NCBI GenBank assembly: GCA_015709615.1
Contig: CP054179.1
Span: 2,542,001-2,606,000 of the forward strand
Origin: Gammaproteobacteria bacterium
Lineage (GTDB): Bacteria; Pseudomonadota; Gammaproteobacteria; Burkholderiales; Nitrosomonadaceae
Length of the DNA: 64,000 bases
Reading direction: 5' to 3'
Shown here: piece by piece, positions 16,459-24,822 of the stretch
Layout of the letters: each line of letters opens with the position of its first letter
Numbering within the stretch: the stretch's first letter is position 1
Made by a program: the position numbers and the translations under genes
The notes under the pieces: model-generated
The model's database searches: none
Told to the model about the DNA's origin: nothing
The model's input: only the letters and a program-made list of their open reading frames with translations

Positions 16459-18816
16459 ATGAAATTTTCAGAAAACTGGTTGCGTAGTTTTGTTAATCCG
16501 CCACTCTCCAGCGATGAACTTGCGCATGCATTGACCATGGCGGGAATTGAAGTGGAGAACATGGAGCCGGTGGCGGCGGTGTTTGATAAAGTCATTGTGG
16601 CTGAAGTGCTGACAGTGGAGAAACACCCGGAAGCGGACCGGTTGAAAGTTTGTAGCGTGAATACCGGAACAGAGACTTTACAGATTGTCTGCGGTGCACC
16701 GAATGTCAGTGCTGGGGTAAAGGTTCCTTGTGCAATGATTGGCGCAACTTTACCGGGTTTTACCATCAAAAAAACCAAACTGCGCGGCGTGGATTCTGCC
16801 GGAATGCTATGTTCGGCCAAGGAATTGGGTGTCAGCGATGCGGCTGACGGCTTGTTGTTGCTTTCTGAGGATGCACCGGTGGGTGCGGATTTTCGCAGTT
16901 ATTACGGGCTTGACGATCATGTTTTTACCTTAAAACTGACGCCAAACAGAGCGGATTGTCTCGGGGTGCTGGGTGTAGCGCGCGAGGTTGCGGCCATCAC
17001 ATCCGCTGGACTGGTTTTGCTGGAGAAAAAGTCCGTTCCTGAAGAGATCGACGATACGCTGGCAGTGCAGGTGATGGCATCTGAAGCATGTCCGCTGTAC
17101 TGCGGCCGGGTTGTACGAAACGTCAATCTCGATGCGCCGACCCCCTTGTGGCTGAGGCAGCGGCTGGAACGCAGCGGATTGCGTTCGATCAATCCGGTCG
17201 TCGATATTACCAACTATGTGCTGCTGGAAACCGGGCAGCCGATGCATGCGTTTGATCTCGCTAAAATCAATGGTGCTATCCAAGTTCGGTATGCGGGCCG
17301 AGGTGAGCAAATGCAATTGCTGAACGGTAATCAAATTGACCTCGATTCCGGAATGTTGTTAATCGCAGACGAACAAAAACCGCTTGCACTGGCCGGCATC
17401 ATGGGAGGATTGGATAGCGGAGTAACCCAAGGCGCGACGGATATATTTCTGGAAAGTGCATATTTCAGTCCGGATGCGATCAGCGGAAAATCATTTCAAC
17501 TGGGATTCAGCTCGGATTCGGCTTACCGGTTTGAACGCGGGGTGGATTTTGCCGCTACGAGAGATGCTTTGGAGCGCGCTACTTACCTGATACTAACGAT
17601 TTGTGGCGGTAAAGCGGGGCCGGTAACGGAGATCAAGCACGAACTGCCACGGCGACAGGTTGTCAATGTGCGTGTACAGCGGATAAAGCGGGTGTTAGGT
17701 ATTACTATCGGTAAGCAGCAAGTCAGCGATTACTTTCAGCGCTTGCGGTTCGAGTTTTCGCTAGACGAGGATGTTTTCACCGTCACACCGCCAAGTTACC
17801 GTTTTGATCTGGCAATCGAAGAAGATTTTATAGAGGAATTAACGCGGATTCATGGTTACGACCGGATTCCGGTTCATTACCCGAACGGCGGGATGGCGAT
17901 GTTACCGGCACCGGAATCGAGGTACACCACAATGGATGTTAAACGAACCTTAGTTGCGCGCGATTATCAGGAAGTCATCAACTACGCTTTTGTCGATTCC
18001 GACTGGGAACTTGATTTGGTCAATAATAACCGCCCCATCGCGTTACAGAATCCGATCGCAAGTCAGATGAACGTTATGCGCAGTACCTTGATCGGCGGTT
18101 TGGTTGCCAATTTGCAATTTAATCTGAACCGTAAGCAAACCAGGGTGCGCCTGTTTGAAATGGGTTGCTGTTTTATAAGAGACGACGAGAGTGATTGCAA
18201 GCAAATAGAAAAACTTGCAGGATTGAGCTATGGCGACGTTATGCCGGAACAGTGGGGTGTGCCGGCGAGAAATGTTGATTTTTATGATGTAAAAGGCGAT
18301 GTAGAGGCTTTGTGTAAAGGCAAAGCGATCTATTTCAGAAAATTCTCCCATCCGGCATTGCATCCAGGAAAGTCAGCGCAAATAGTCATTGAAGATAAAC
18401 CGATTGGATGGCTGGGGGAATTGCACCCGCGTTGGCAGAAGAAATATGAATTGCAGAGAAATGCCGTGCTGTTTGAGTTAGAGCTGGACAGTTTGATGTC
18501 TAAGTTTTTACCAACGGTTAAGGAAATTTCTAAATTTCCACCGGTACGGCGCGATATTGCAATTATCGTCGATAATGATATCAGCGTACATTCTCTACTG
18601 GTTGCTCTGTATGCGGAAAAATCAGCGATCGTGTCGGACATTTCGTTGTTTGATATCTATCGCGGCAAAGGGATGGACAGCAGCAAAAAAAGTCTTGCAT
18701 TCCGGGTGTTGTTACAAGATACTGAGAAAACATTGACCGACGAAGAAGCCGATTCTGCGGTGGCAAGCATAGTAGAAATCCTGAAGAATAAATTTTCCGC
18801 TGCATTGCGTAATTGA
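16459..18816 (+). CDS. pheT: Phenylalanyl-tRNA synthetase beta subunit
   Basis: 785 residues, full length. Domains in order: B1 and EMAP/tRNA-binding (about 1-150, with VEKHPEADRLKVCSVNTG), B3/B4 editing domain (about 210-370), B5 (about 400-470), catalytic-like core and the C-terminal FDX-ACB anticodon-recognition domain (about 690-785, KFPPVRRDIAIIVD). The start ATG has only a weak Shine-Dalgarno, consistent with coupling to pheS. A weak hairpin follows the stop at 18815-18839. Confidence 0.98.
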   Translation: MKFSENWLRSFVNPPLSSDELAHALTMAGIEVENMEPVAAVFDKVIVAEVLTVEKHPEADRLKVCSVNTGTETLQIVCGAPNVSAGVKVPCAMIGATLPGFTIKKTKLRGVDSAGMLCSAKELGVSDAADGLLLLSEDAPVGADFRSYYGLDDHVFTLKLTPNRADCLGVLGVAREVAAITSAGLVLLEKKSVPEEIDDTLAVQVMASEACPLYCGRVVRNVNLDAPTPLWLRQRLERSGLRSINPVVDITNYVLLETGQPMHAFDLAKINGAIQVRYAGRGEQMQLLNGNQIDLDSGMLLIADEQKPLALAGIMGGLDSGVTQGATDIFLESAYFSPDAISGKSFQLGFSSDSAYRFERGVDFAATRDALERATYLILTICGGKAGPVTEIKHELPRRQVVNVRVQRIKRVLGITIGKQQVSDYFQRLRFEFSLDEDVFTVTPPSYRFDLAIEEDFIEELTRIHGYDRIPVHYPNGGMAMLPAPESRYTTMDVKRTLVARDYQEVINYAFVDSDWELDLVNNNRPIALQNPIASQMNVMRSTLIGGLVANLQFNLNRKQTRVRLFEMGCCFIRDDESDCKQIEKLAGLSYGDVMPEQWGVPARNVDFYDVKGDVEALCKGKAIYFRKFSHPALHPGKSAQIVIEDKPIGWLGELHPRWQKKYELQRNAVLFELELDSLMSKFLPTVKEISKFPPVRRDIAIIVDNDISVHSLLVALYAEKSAIVSDISLFDIYRGKGMDSSKKSLAFRVLLQDTEKTLTDEEADSAVASIVEILKNKFSAALRN

Positions 18817-18852
18817 TGCATAGCTTTTGCCTATGCGTCGACTGATTTTTTT
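18815..18852 (+). terminator. Weak terminator after pheT
   Basis: A 9-bp stem with one G-U pair (18815-18823 with 18831-18839) and a 7-nt loop, with a run of seven T (18846-18852) starting six bases further on. Imperfect spacing makes it a weak candidate. Confidence 0.35.
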
Positions 18853-18869
18853 GGTTTCGATTATTCGGG

Positions 18870-18897
18870 TTGACTCTGCAAAGATTGAATGTATGAG
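18870..18897 (+). promoter_or_regulatory. Putative promoter for ihfA
   Basis: TTGACT (18870-18875), 16-nt spacer, TATGAG (18892-18897). It lies 110 bp before the ihfA ATG in the 191-bp pheT-ihfA gap. Confidence 0.35.
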
Positions 18898-19007
18898 ATA
18901 AGTTATTAATCTCTTTTTATTTAAAGTAAAAATGCTACTGCTTAAATGATTCCATTAAAGAAGAATTGATAGCTATAAAATTAATAACTGACTAACTGGA
19001 GTGAAGT

Positions 19008-19316
19008 ATGGCGTTAACGAAAGCTGAATTAGCTGATTTATTGTTTGAAAATGTAGGGCTTAATAAGCGTGAAGCGAAGGATATGGTCGAATCTTTTTAT
19101 GAAGAGGTCCGTACGGCTTTGCAAAATGGTGAGGGAGTAAAACTTTCGGGATTCGGTAATTTTCAATTGCGTGCAAAACCCCAGCGCCCGGGAAGGAATC
19201 CAAAAACCGGGGAAGAGATTCCGATCACTGCCCGTCGTGTCGTGACATTTCATGCCAGCCAGAAGTTAAAGGCTTTGGTGGAGAAAAATTATCATGGAAA
19301 ACAAAAAGGTAAATAG
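19008..19316 (+). CDS. ihfA: Integration host factor alpha subunit
   Basis: 102 residues of the HU/IHF DNA-bending family. The alpha form is indicated by the start MALTKAELADLLFENVGLNKREAKDMVESFYEEV-like helices and the beta-arm FGNFQLRAKPQRPGRNPKTGEE, where Pro in RPGRNP intercalates into DNA. It acts with IhfB as a heterodimer in nucleoid structure, sigma-54 promoters and replication. Position after pheT is the usual proteobacterial order. The Shine-Dalgarno GGAGTG is adequate. The 3' end overlaps the next gene by 23 nt. Confidence 0.97.
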   Translation: MALTKAELADLLFENVGLNKREAKDMVESFYEEVRTALQNGEGVKLSGFGNFQLRAKPQRPGRNPKTGEEIPITARRVVTFHASQKLKALVEKNYHGKQKGK

Positions 19317-19677
19317 CACATCGTTACCGATTCCCGCTAAACGGTATTTTACCATTGGAGAAGTGGGAGTGCTTTGCGGTGTCAAACCGCATGTATTACG
19401 CTATTGGGAACAGGAATTCGCTCAACTGAAACCCGTGAAGCGGCGCGGCAATCGCCGCTATTATCAGCATCAAGAAGTATTGTTGATACGGCGTATTAAA
19501 GAGTTACTTTATGACCAAGGGTTTACGATCAATGGTGCGCGTAATCGCCTGGAACAAGTTGAGGAAAACGAACGAATCTCAATGGATGATATTGCCACCG
19601 ATGCACAATCTTCTGTAACGGATTTACGCTACATCCGGCGTGAAATTAAAAGTATCGTGTCGCAGCTACTTGCGTGA
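19294..19677 (+). CDS. MerR-family transcriptional regulator
   Basis: 127 residues. A MerR winged-helix domain occupies about residues 15-85 (KRYFTIGEVGVLCGVKPHVL, RYWEQEFAQLKPVKRRGNRR, YYQHQEVLLIRRIKELLYDQ). The C-terminal part is short and lacks the metal-binding cysteines of the MerR/ZntR/CueR type, so the effector is unknown. Overlap with ihfA by 23 nt shows one operon, an arrangement common in beta- and gammaproteobacteria. Confidence 0.9.
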   Translation: MENKKVNSTSLPIPAKRYFTIGEVGVLCGVKPHVLRYWEQEFAQLKPVKRRGNRRYYQHQEVLLIRRIKELLYDQGFTINGARNRLEQVEENERISMDDIATDAQSSVTDLRYIRREIKSIVSQLLA

Positions 19678-19725
19678 ACGGCAATTTCCCAGTAATAGTT
19701 TCTCAAGATTGGATGTATTGTTTGC

Positions 19726-19731
19726 TATAAT
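19726..19731 (+). promoter_or_regulatory. -10 element of the tRNA-Pro promoter
   Basis: A perfect TATAAT at 19726-19731, nine bases ahead of the mature tRNA and followed by a GC-rich stretch as in stringently controlled stable-RNA promoters. The -35 region is poor. Confidence 0.5.
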
Positions 19732-19739
19732 GCCCCGCT

Positions 19740-19818
<79 letters not shown>

Positions 19819-19908
19819 TGCAGGTGCTTTTTGATGATTCGCAGTACCGGGCATGAGCATCATTGAATATGCTCGTTTAATTATCCAGTTGCAATCTTAA
19901 ATCTTACG

Positions 19909-20652
19909 ATGCGCATATTACTTAGCAATGACGACGGCTATTTTGCACCTGGTTTGATCTGTCTCGCAGAATTGCTCTCGGAACTTGCTGAGATTACCGT
20001 TGTTGCTCCGGAAAGAGATCGCAGCGGGGCGAGTAATTCGTTGACATTAGATCGCCCGCTCAGTTTGCGTAAATCCCATAACGGTTTTTATTATGTCAAC
20101 GGCACGCCCACGGACTGTGTTCATCTGGCGGTAACGGGCATGCTTGACGTGATGCCGGATATGATCATTTCAGGTATCAATCATGGCGCCAATATGGGCG
20201 ACGATACGATTTACTCCGGGACTGTCGCCGCCGCAACCGAGGGCTTTTTACTCGGAATCCCATCGCTGGCCGTTTCGCTTGTGAGTGCATCCAACGGCAA
20301 TTATCTGACTGCCGCGCGGGTAGCTGCCGATATGCTGAAACGTTTCCGGGAAAATGAGATAAAAACTCCGGTATTGCTCAATATCAATGTGCCAGACATT
20401 GAATACCAACAATTGCAGGGGATCGAAGTTACCCGTCTGGGGCGGCGTCATAAAGCCGAACCTGTGATTAAATCACAAAATCCCCGCGGCGAGATGCAGT
20501 ACTGGGTAGGCGCTGCCGGTCCGGCGCAAGATGCGGGAGCCGGTACGGATTTTTATGCAGTCCAGCATCGCCGCGTTTCGGTCACGCCGTTACAAATCGA
20601 CCTCACGCATTATGATCAACTGGATCAGATAACAAGATGGCTAAATAATTAG
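19909..20652 (+). CDS. surE: 5'/3'-nucleotidase SurE
   Basis: 247 residues, normal for SurE. Metal-binding start MRILLSNDDGYFAPG (Asp8, Asp9), Ser/Asn site in RDRSGASNSLTLDRP, and GTPTDCVHLAVTG, SGINHGANMGDDTIYSGTVA. It dephosphorylates nucleoside monophosphates in the cytoplasm and is linked to stationary-phase survival. It heads the classic surE-pcm-nlpD order; the gap to pcm is 51 nt. Confidence 0.97.
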   Translation: MRILLSNDDGYFAPGLICLAELLSELAEITVVAPERDRSGASNSLTLDRPLSLRKSHNGFYYVNGTPTDCVHLAVTGMLDVMPDMIISGINHGANMGDDTIYSGTVAAATEGFLLGIPSLAVSLVSASNGNYLTAARVAADMLKRFRENEIKTPVLLNINVPDIEYQQLQGIEVTRLGRRHKAEPVIKSQNPRGEMQYWVGAAGPAQDAGAGTDFYAVQHRRVSVTPLQIDLTHYDQLDQITRWLNN

Positions 20653-20703
20653 GTACTTGTTATGCTACTGGGGTGATATAACAATAATTAAGGGTACTGG
20701 CAG

Positions 20704-21366
20704 GTGAACGTACGTCATTCTGGAATTGGCATGACTTCTCAGCGCACCCGCATGCGCATGATTGAACGTTTGCGTGCGCAGGGAATTACCGATGAAGTGG
20801 TTTTGTCCGTAATGGGCGCTATTCCGCGTCATATTTTTGTTGAAGAGGCGCTGGCAAGCAGAGCTTATGAAGATGTCGCTTTACCCATCAATTACGGGCA
20901 GACGATATCCAGCCCGTGGATTGTCGCGCGGATGAGCGAGCTGTTACGCGCCAACTCCAATTTAGGCAAAGTACTGGAAATAGGTACCGGCTGCGGCTAT
21001 CAGACAGCGGTGCTGGCGCAGATCGCACAAAAAGTTTTTTCCATAGAGCGTATCGGGCCGCTGTTGACTCGCACTCGCATCCGGCTGCAAGAATTGCGGA
21101 TCAGGAATATCTATTTAAAACATGCGGATGGCTTGCTTGGTCTTGCGGAAGCGGGGCCGTTTGATGGTATTATCATGACAGCCGTAACCACGCATGTTCC
21201 CGCTGCATTATTGGATCAATTGGTCGTCGGTGGCAGGATGGTTTTTCCCAAGGGAACTCAGAAACAGCATCTGTGCATCATTGAGCGAAATTCGCAAGGT
21301 TATGCCGAAACGGTATTGGAAGAGGTGAATTTTGTACCTTTACTGGCAGGTGTCATCAAAAAATAG
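20704..21366 (+). CDS. pcm: Protein-L-isoaspartate O-methyltransferase
   Basis: 220 residues from GTG 20704; an in-frame ATG at 20731 would give 211. The longer form keeps the SGIGMTSQRTR segment common in betaproteobacterial Pcm. SAM-binding motif VLEIGTGCGYQTAVLA is at about residues 80-95, with upstream LPINYGQTISSPWIVA, the family signature. It repairs isoaspartyl residues in aged proteins using S-adenosylmethionine. The 3' end overlaps the open frame of nlpD, but the preferred nlpD start lies 16 nt beyond the stop. Confidence 0.96.
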   Translation: MNVRHSGIGMTSQRTRMRMIERLRAQGITDEVVLSVMGAIPRHIFVEEALASRAYEDVALPINYGQTISSPWIVARMSELLRANSNLGKVLEIGTGCGYQTAVLAQIAQKVFSIERIGPLLTRTRIRLQELRIRNIYLKHADGLLGLAEAGPFDGIIMTAVTTHVPAALLDQLVVGGRMVFPKGTQKQHLCIIERNSQGYAETVLEEVNFVPLLAGVIKK

Positions 21367-21382
21367 CGGCACGAGGTATAAA

Positions 21383-22453
21383 ATGATAGTGAATGCAACG
21401 ATCAAACTGATCAACACTCTTGATATCCGCAAGTCTATGGTTACGATATTTTCTTCACCGAGACAATCCAGATCGCTAGCGCATGGTTTTTATGGGTTGT
21501 TTGCCGCCAGCCTTCTCTTGAGTGGATGTAGTACCACCCAACCGCCTGTGCCCGTGATCGACCGGGCGAAAGCCGATGCAGTGCAACCGGCGAAACCGGC
21601 TGAATCAAGCGCGACCGACAATCAGGTTTATGTTGTGCAAAAAGGGGATACGTTATTCGGAATTGCACTGGCTCACGGTGTGGATTTCAAGAAACTGATG
21701 GAATGGAATGATATTACGGATCCCAGATCGCTCAAGCCGGGGCAGAGAATCAACTTGTCGATGCCGGCAAAAAGCGCGCAACCCACGTTATTTGCGTTAC
21801 CTCAACAACCGGAAACGGTGACGCTTGAACCGGGTCAGAGTCCTGTCATTCCGGTTGTTCCCGCGCCTCAAGAAAGTAGCCCGGCGGTGCCGGGCGGGAA
21901 GGTAATAACCAGCCCCAAAGCGCTCAAGCTGCCTTACTCAGAACAAAATGCAGCGCGCTTACAATATCCAAGCAACACGTCTGCGCCCGCGGTACCGCCT
22001 TCGCCGCCCGCAGCAGCGGAAAAAAACAGCAAAATCGAAGTTGCGCCTCAGCCGGAACCGGCGGTATCCGATAAGGCAGCTAATTCCGTTGCCGATTGGA
22101 TATGGCCTACGACAGGAAAACTGATGTCATCTTTTTCCAAAAATTCCAAAGGGGTGAAGATATCGGGTCAAGCGGGCCAGCCGATTCTGGCTTCCGCCGC
22201 AGGTGAAGTGGTTTACAGCGGACATGGCTTGCGCGGTTATGGCAATCTGATCATCATCAAACATGACAATACATTTCTCAGTGCCTATGCACATAACAGT
22301 AAGCTGCTGGTAAAAGAGGGCGAGGCGGTGGTGAAAGGGCAGAAAATTGCAGAAATGGGTAATACCGATACCGATACGATCCAACTGCACTTCGAAATCC
22401 GCAAAAACGGCAAGCCCGTTGATCCATTACAGTACTTGCCTAGTCAGTCATAA
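21383..22453 (+). CDS. nlpD: NlpD-type lipoprotein, LysM plus degenerate M23 domain
   Basis: 356 residues from ATG 21383 (GAGG ribosome binding site 6 nt upstream); ATG 21437 would give a shorter, typical lipoprotein leader. Lipobox LLSGC, then LysM (VYVVQKGDTLFGIALAHGV), a Pro-rich linker and a C-terminal M23/LytM fold (about the last 125 residues). Catalytic positions are lost: the usual G-x-D metal ligand is GVKIS, and the usual HLHFE is IQLHFE, so the second motif lacks its first His. This matches NlpD-type amidase activators (AmiC activation at division) rather than active peptidases. rpoS, which commonly follows nlpD, is absent here. Confidence 0.93.
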   Translation: MIVNATIKLINTLDIRKSMVTIFSSPRQSRSLAHGFYGLFAASLLLSGCSTTQPPVPVIDRAKADAVQPAKPAESSATDNQVYVVQKGDTLFGIALAHGVDFKKLMEWNDITDPRSLKPGQRINLSMPAKSAQPTLFALPQQPETVTLEPGQSPVIPVVPAPQESSPAVPGGKVITSPKALKLPYSEQNAARLQYPSNTSAPAVPPSPPAAAEKNSKIEVAPQPEPAVSDKAANSVADWIWPTTGKLMSSFSKNSKGVKISGQAGQPILASAAGEVVYSGHGLRGYGNLIIIKHDNTFLSAYAHNSKLLVKEGEAVVKGQKIAEMGNTDTDTIQLHFEIRKNGKPVDPLQYLPSQS

Positions 22454-22484
22454 CGAACAGCACACATTCCGATCGATAAGGAAA

Positions 22485-22522
22485 TAAAAAACGGGGTAAC
22501 GTTGATGGTTACCCCGTTTTTT
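22485..22522. terminator. Bidirectional terminator between nlpD and smbP
   Basis: ACGGGGTAAC (22491-22500) pairs with GTTACCCCGT (22508-22517) across a 7-nt loop, flanked by A-rich sequence on the left and T-run on the right. It can terminate both nlpD (plus) and smbP (minus). Confidence 0.9.
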
Positions 22523-22537
22523 ATTGCAGTTGTTTTT

Positions 22538-22891
22538 TTATTCAGCCGCGGCATGTTTCATATGCTTCAGCGCTTCGGCGGCATGTTTGGTTGCTTCTTC
22601 CGCATGATCTTGCTTTGCATGCGCGATCGCTTCTTCCAAGTGCTTGATGGATTCGGTCATGTGTTGATGCGCTTCGGCAAATTCTTTTTCCGCAGCTTTG
22701 GCATGAACGAGGCTTTCTTGCGCGTGATCCAACAATGCGTTGCTATGACCCGCTTTGCCGTGAATCTGCGCATCCTCGGCGTGCTTGATGGCTTCAGCCG
22801 CATGTTGATGCGCATCGGCTGCAATGACTGGCGCACTGAAATAAAACAAAGTGCTGATAGCAGTAATGGCGAATGTTTGCTTGAGCTTCAT
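22538..22891 (-). CDS. smbP: Small metal-binding protein SmbP
   Basis: 117-residue precursor. Signal peptide ending APVIA (about residue 24), then a 93-residue, His-rich, helical mature protein with regularly spaced His in short repeats (AAEAIKHAEDAQIHGKAGHS, IKHLEEAIAHAKQDHAEE, AAEALKHMKHAAAE). The size and pattern match SmbP, the periplasmic Cu/Ni/Zn-binding four-helix protein first isolated from N. europaea. It probably buffers copper for a copper-dependent ammonia oxidiser (inference). Single gene between terminator and cbbY. Confidence 0.92.
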   Translation of the reverse strand: MKLKQTFAITAISTLFYFSAPVIAADAHQHAAEAIKHAEDAQIHGKAGHSNALLDHAQESLVHAKAAEKEFAEAHQHMTESIKHLEEAIAHAKQDHAEEATKHAAEALKHMKHAAAE

Positions 22892-22959
22892 GATATTTCC
22901 TCCGTACTGGTTAAGAAAAAGTAACTATCAATTTTTAAAAGCTTGCTTTTAAACCTTCC

Positions 22960-23730
22960 CTAGCGATTGGCCCACTTGCTGAGGATGGTATGATCGACCC
23001 ATCCTTTGTCAAGCGCCGGTCCCGCAATTTGGGTGAACGGCTGAGACGGTTCACCCAAATCCGATAACACGGCGGCCGCGCCGCTGAAATCTTGCGAACG
23101 GGTATAACCGCTGACGGTAATGAGCGTGGGAAGATTTGCGGCCAGCGCGGATTTCAAGCCGTTTTCCGAATCTTCCACGGCGATGCATTGTGATGCGGTT
23201 AGTTTGAGTTGATCGAGCACCCAGTGGTAAATATCCGGCGCCGGTTTTTTCAGTGGCACGATATCGCCGGCGCCGATGACATCGAACCAGCCGATCGCTT
23301 CTTCGCCCAATGTCGATTTAAGCAGCGCGGTGACATTTTCCATGGTTGTCGTGGTTGCAATCGCGAGCTTTATCTTTTCCCGCCGCAGTTCATGAATCAA
23401 CCGGGCAACACCGGGGCGCAGCGGAATGCTTCCGGCTTCCATCAAGGATTCGAAATGCTTGGTTTTGGTTTTGTGCAAACCGGCGATCCACTCTTTGAGA
23501 TCATTTCTGTTAAGTTCCGCAGGCTTGTACTGTTCCAGGTAGAAACGGATCCGCTCTTTTCCTCCGGTAATCTGCAACAGCTCACCGTAAAGATCGATAT
23601 CCCAATTCCAGTCGAGATCGAACTGTTTAAACGCGGTATTGAATGCAAGACGGTGGCCGTCTTGTTCCGTATCCGCCAGAGTGCCGTCGACATCGAACAA
23701 TACAGCTTGTAATTTGTTATTTGTATTCAT
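22960..23730 (-). CDS. cbbY: CbbY-like HAD-superfamily phosphatase
   Basis: 256 residues from ATG at 23730; the frame is open 14 codons further up. HAD motif I VLFDVDGTLADTE (nucleophile Asp), motif II IATTTTMENV, and motif III/IV KKPAPDIYHWVL with AVEDSENGL. The cap insertion matches CbbY, a xylulose-1,5-bisphosphate phosphatase that removes a Rubisco inhibitor; beta-phosphoglucomutase and phosphoglycolate phosphatase are related alternatives. In an autotroph a Calvin-cycle accessory role is plausible, although Rubisco is not in the window. It lies just 25 nt downstream of tsaC on the same strand. Confidence 0.85.
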   Translation of the reverse strand: MNTNNKLQAVLFDVDGTLADTEQDGHRLAFNTAFKQFDLDWNWDIDLYGELLQITGGKERIRFYLEQYKPAELNRNDLKEWIAGLHKTKTKHFESLMEAGSIPLRPGVARLIHELRREKIKLAIATTTTMENVTALLKSTLGEEAIGWFDVIGAGDIVPLKKPAPDIYHWVLDQLKLTASQCIAVEDSENGLKSALAANLPTLITVSGYTRSQDFSGAAAVLSDLGEPSQPFTQIAGPALDKGWVDHTILSKWANR

Positions 23731-23755
23731 TGTGCTGATTAAAGTAAAAGTTGAT

Positions 23756-24781
23756 TCAATGATAGCTCGCACGTTGCAAGCGATCGGTGATGGCCAGCCA
23801 GCCGGGGTGATCGGATGGTGCTTCGACCAGCAGATAATCGAAATCCGACTGATCGGCTTGGCGTAGTCTGGCGTACAGTTGCTGACCGTAAGCAGCAGGA
23901 TCGGACGGCATGATAACTTGCTCGATAGATTCGCTCAAAGCAGGCCGTGAGCGGTTGCAATCCGACCACGTAATGACCAGGACGCGCGAGCCTTGTTCCG
24001 CCAACGCTGCTGCATGCCGCCAAAGCTCCGCCGCAGGGTATAGCCGCAGCGGGGTTGCCGGTGCATAGTGTGCGGGTAACGCTCCAGAAACGCGAATCGT
24101 CTGAGGATGATGGTGCGCCAATAGCACCGGACTTTGCAAAACAGCTTCGATCGCGGCGGGCGTAATTCCTCCTGGTCGAAGTATCTGAGGTGTTTCGTCA
24201 TGAAAACTGATGATGGTGCTTTCCAGGCCGACCTGACACGTGCCACCATCCAGAATCATATCGACGTCTGTGCCCAGTTCTTGCCGCACATGAGCTGCCG
24301 CAGTCGGGCTGATACGCCCGAAACGGTTGGCCGATGGCGCCGCCAGCGCTTTCTCCGGACCCAATGCATGCAGTAGGGCCAACGCAATGGGGTGCGCCGG
24401 TATGCGCAGACCTACAGTATCTTGACCGCCGATCACGCAATCGGGAATGCGAGGGCTGCGCGGCAGAATCAATGTCAGCGGTCCGGGCCAGAAGTGCCGG
24501 GCCAATTTCCAGGCGGATTCAGGAATCGCCTGTGCCCAATGATGCAGACCGGAAATGTCACCGATATGCACGATCAGCGGATGATCGGCGGGGCGATTTT
24601 TTATCCGGTAGATTTTTTGGATAGCGGACGGATTGGCCGCATCGGCGCCAAGGCCATACACGGTCTCAGTTGGAAATGCGACGGTGCCACCCGAGTGCAG
24701 TATCTGAGCGGCAGCGGCAATTTGTTGCTGTTGCTCCGGCGTCAATCCGGCTTGCTGCGGTGCTGCTGATGTTTTGTCCAT
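23756..24781 (-). CDS. tsaC: L-threonylcarbamoyladenylate synthase (Sua5/YrdC/YwlC family)
   Basis: 341 residues from ATG at 24781 (a TTG four codons upstream is less likely). N-terminal YrdC domain: GGTVAFPTETVYGLGADA, the KNRPADHPLIVH motif and SANRFGRISPTAA. A C-terminal Sua5 domain of about 120 residues follows, making this the long Sua5 form rather than the short TsaC. It makes threonylcarbamoyl-AMP for the universal t6A37 tRNA modification. It sits between clsB and cbbY in a minus-strand row that may be one transcript. Confidence 0.94.
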   Translation of the reverse strand: MDKTSAAPQQAGLTPEQQQQIAAAAQILHSGGTVAFPTETVYGLGADAANPSAIQKIYRIKNRPADHPLIVHIGDISGLHHWAQAIPESAWKLARHFWPGPLTLILPRSPRIPDCVIGGQDTVGLRIPAHPIALALLHALGPEKALAAPSANRFGRISPTAAAHVRQELGTDVDMILDGGTCQVGLESTIISFHDETPQILRPGGITPAAIEAVLQSPVLLAHHHPQTIRVSGALPAHYAPATPLRLYPAAELWRHAAALAEQGSRVLVITWSDCNRSRPALSESIEQVIMPSDPAAYGQQLYARLRQADQSDFDYLLVEAPSDHPGWLAITDRLQRASYH

Positions 24782-24822
24782 TATTTCAATCAACGAGGTT
24801 TTTCCGTTATGTTACGCCAGTC

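Noticed and set aside
22502..22924. 140-codon plus-strand ORF with Phe/Met-rich product
   Set aside because: Antisense to smbP; begins inside the terminator.
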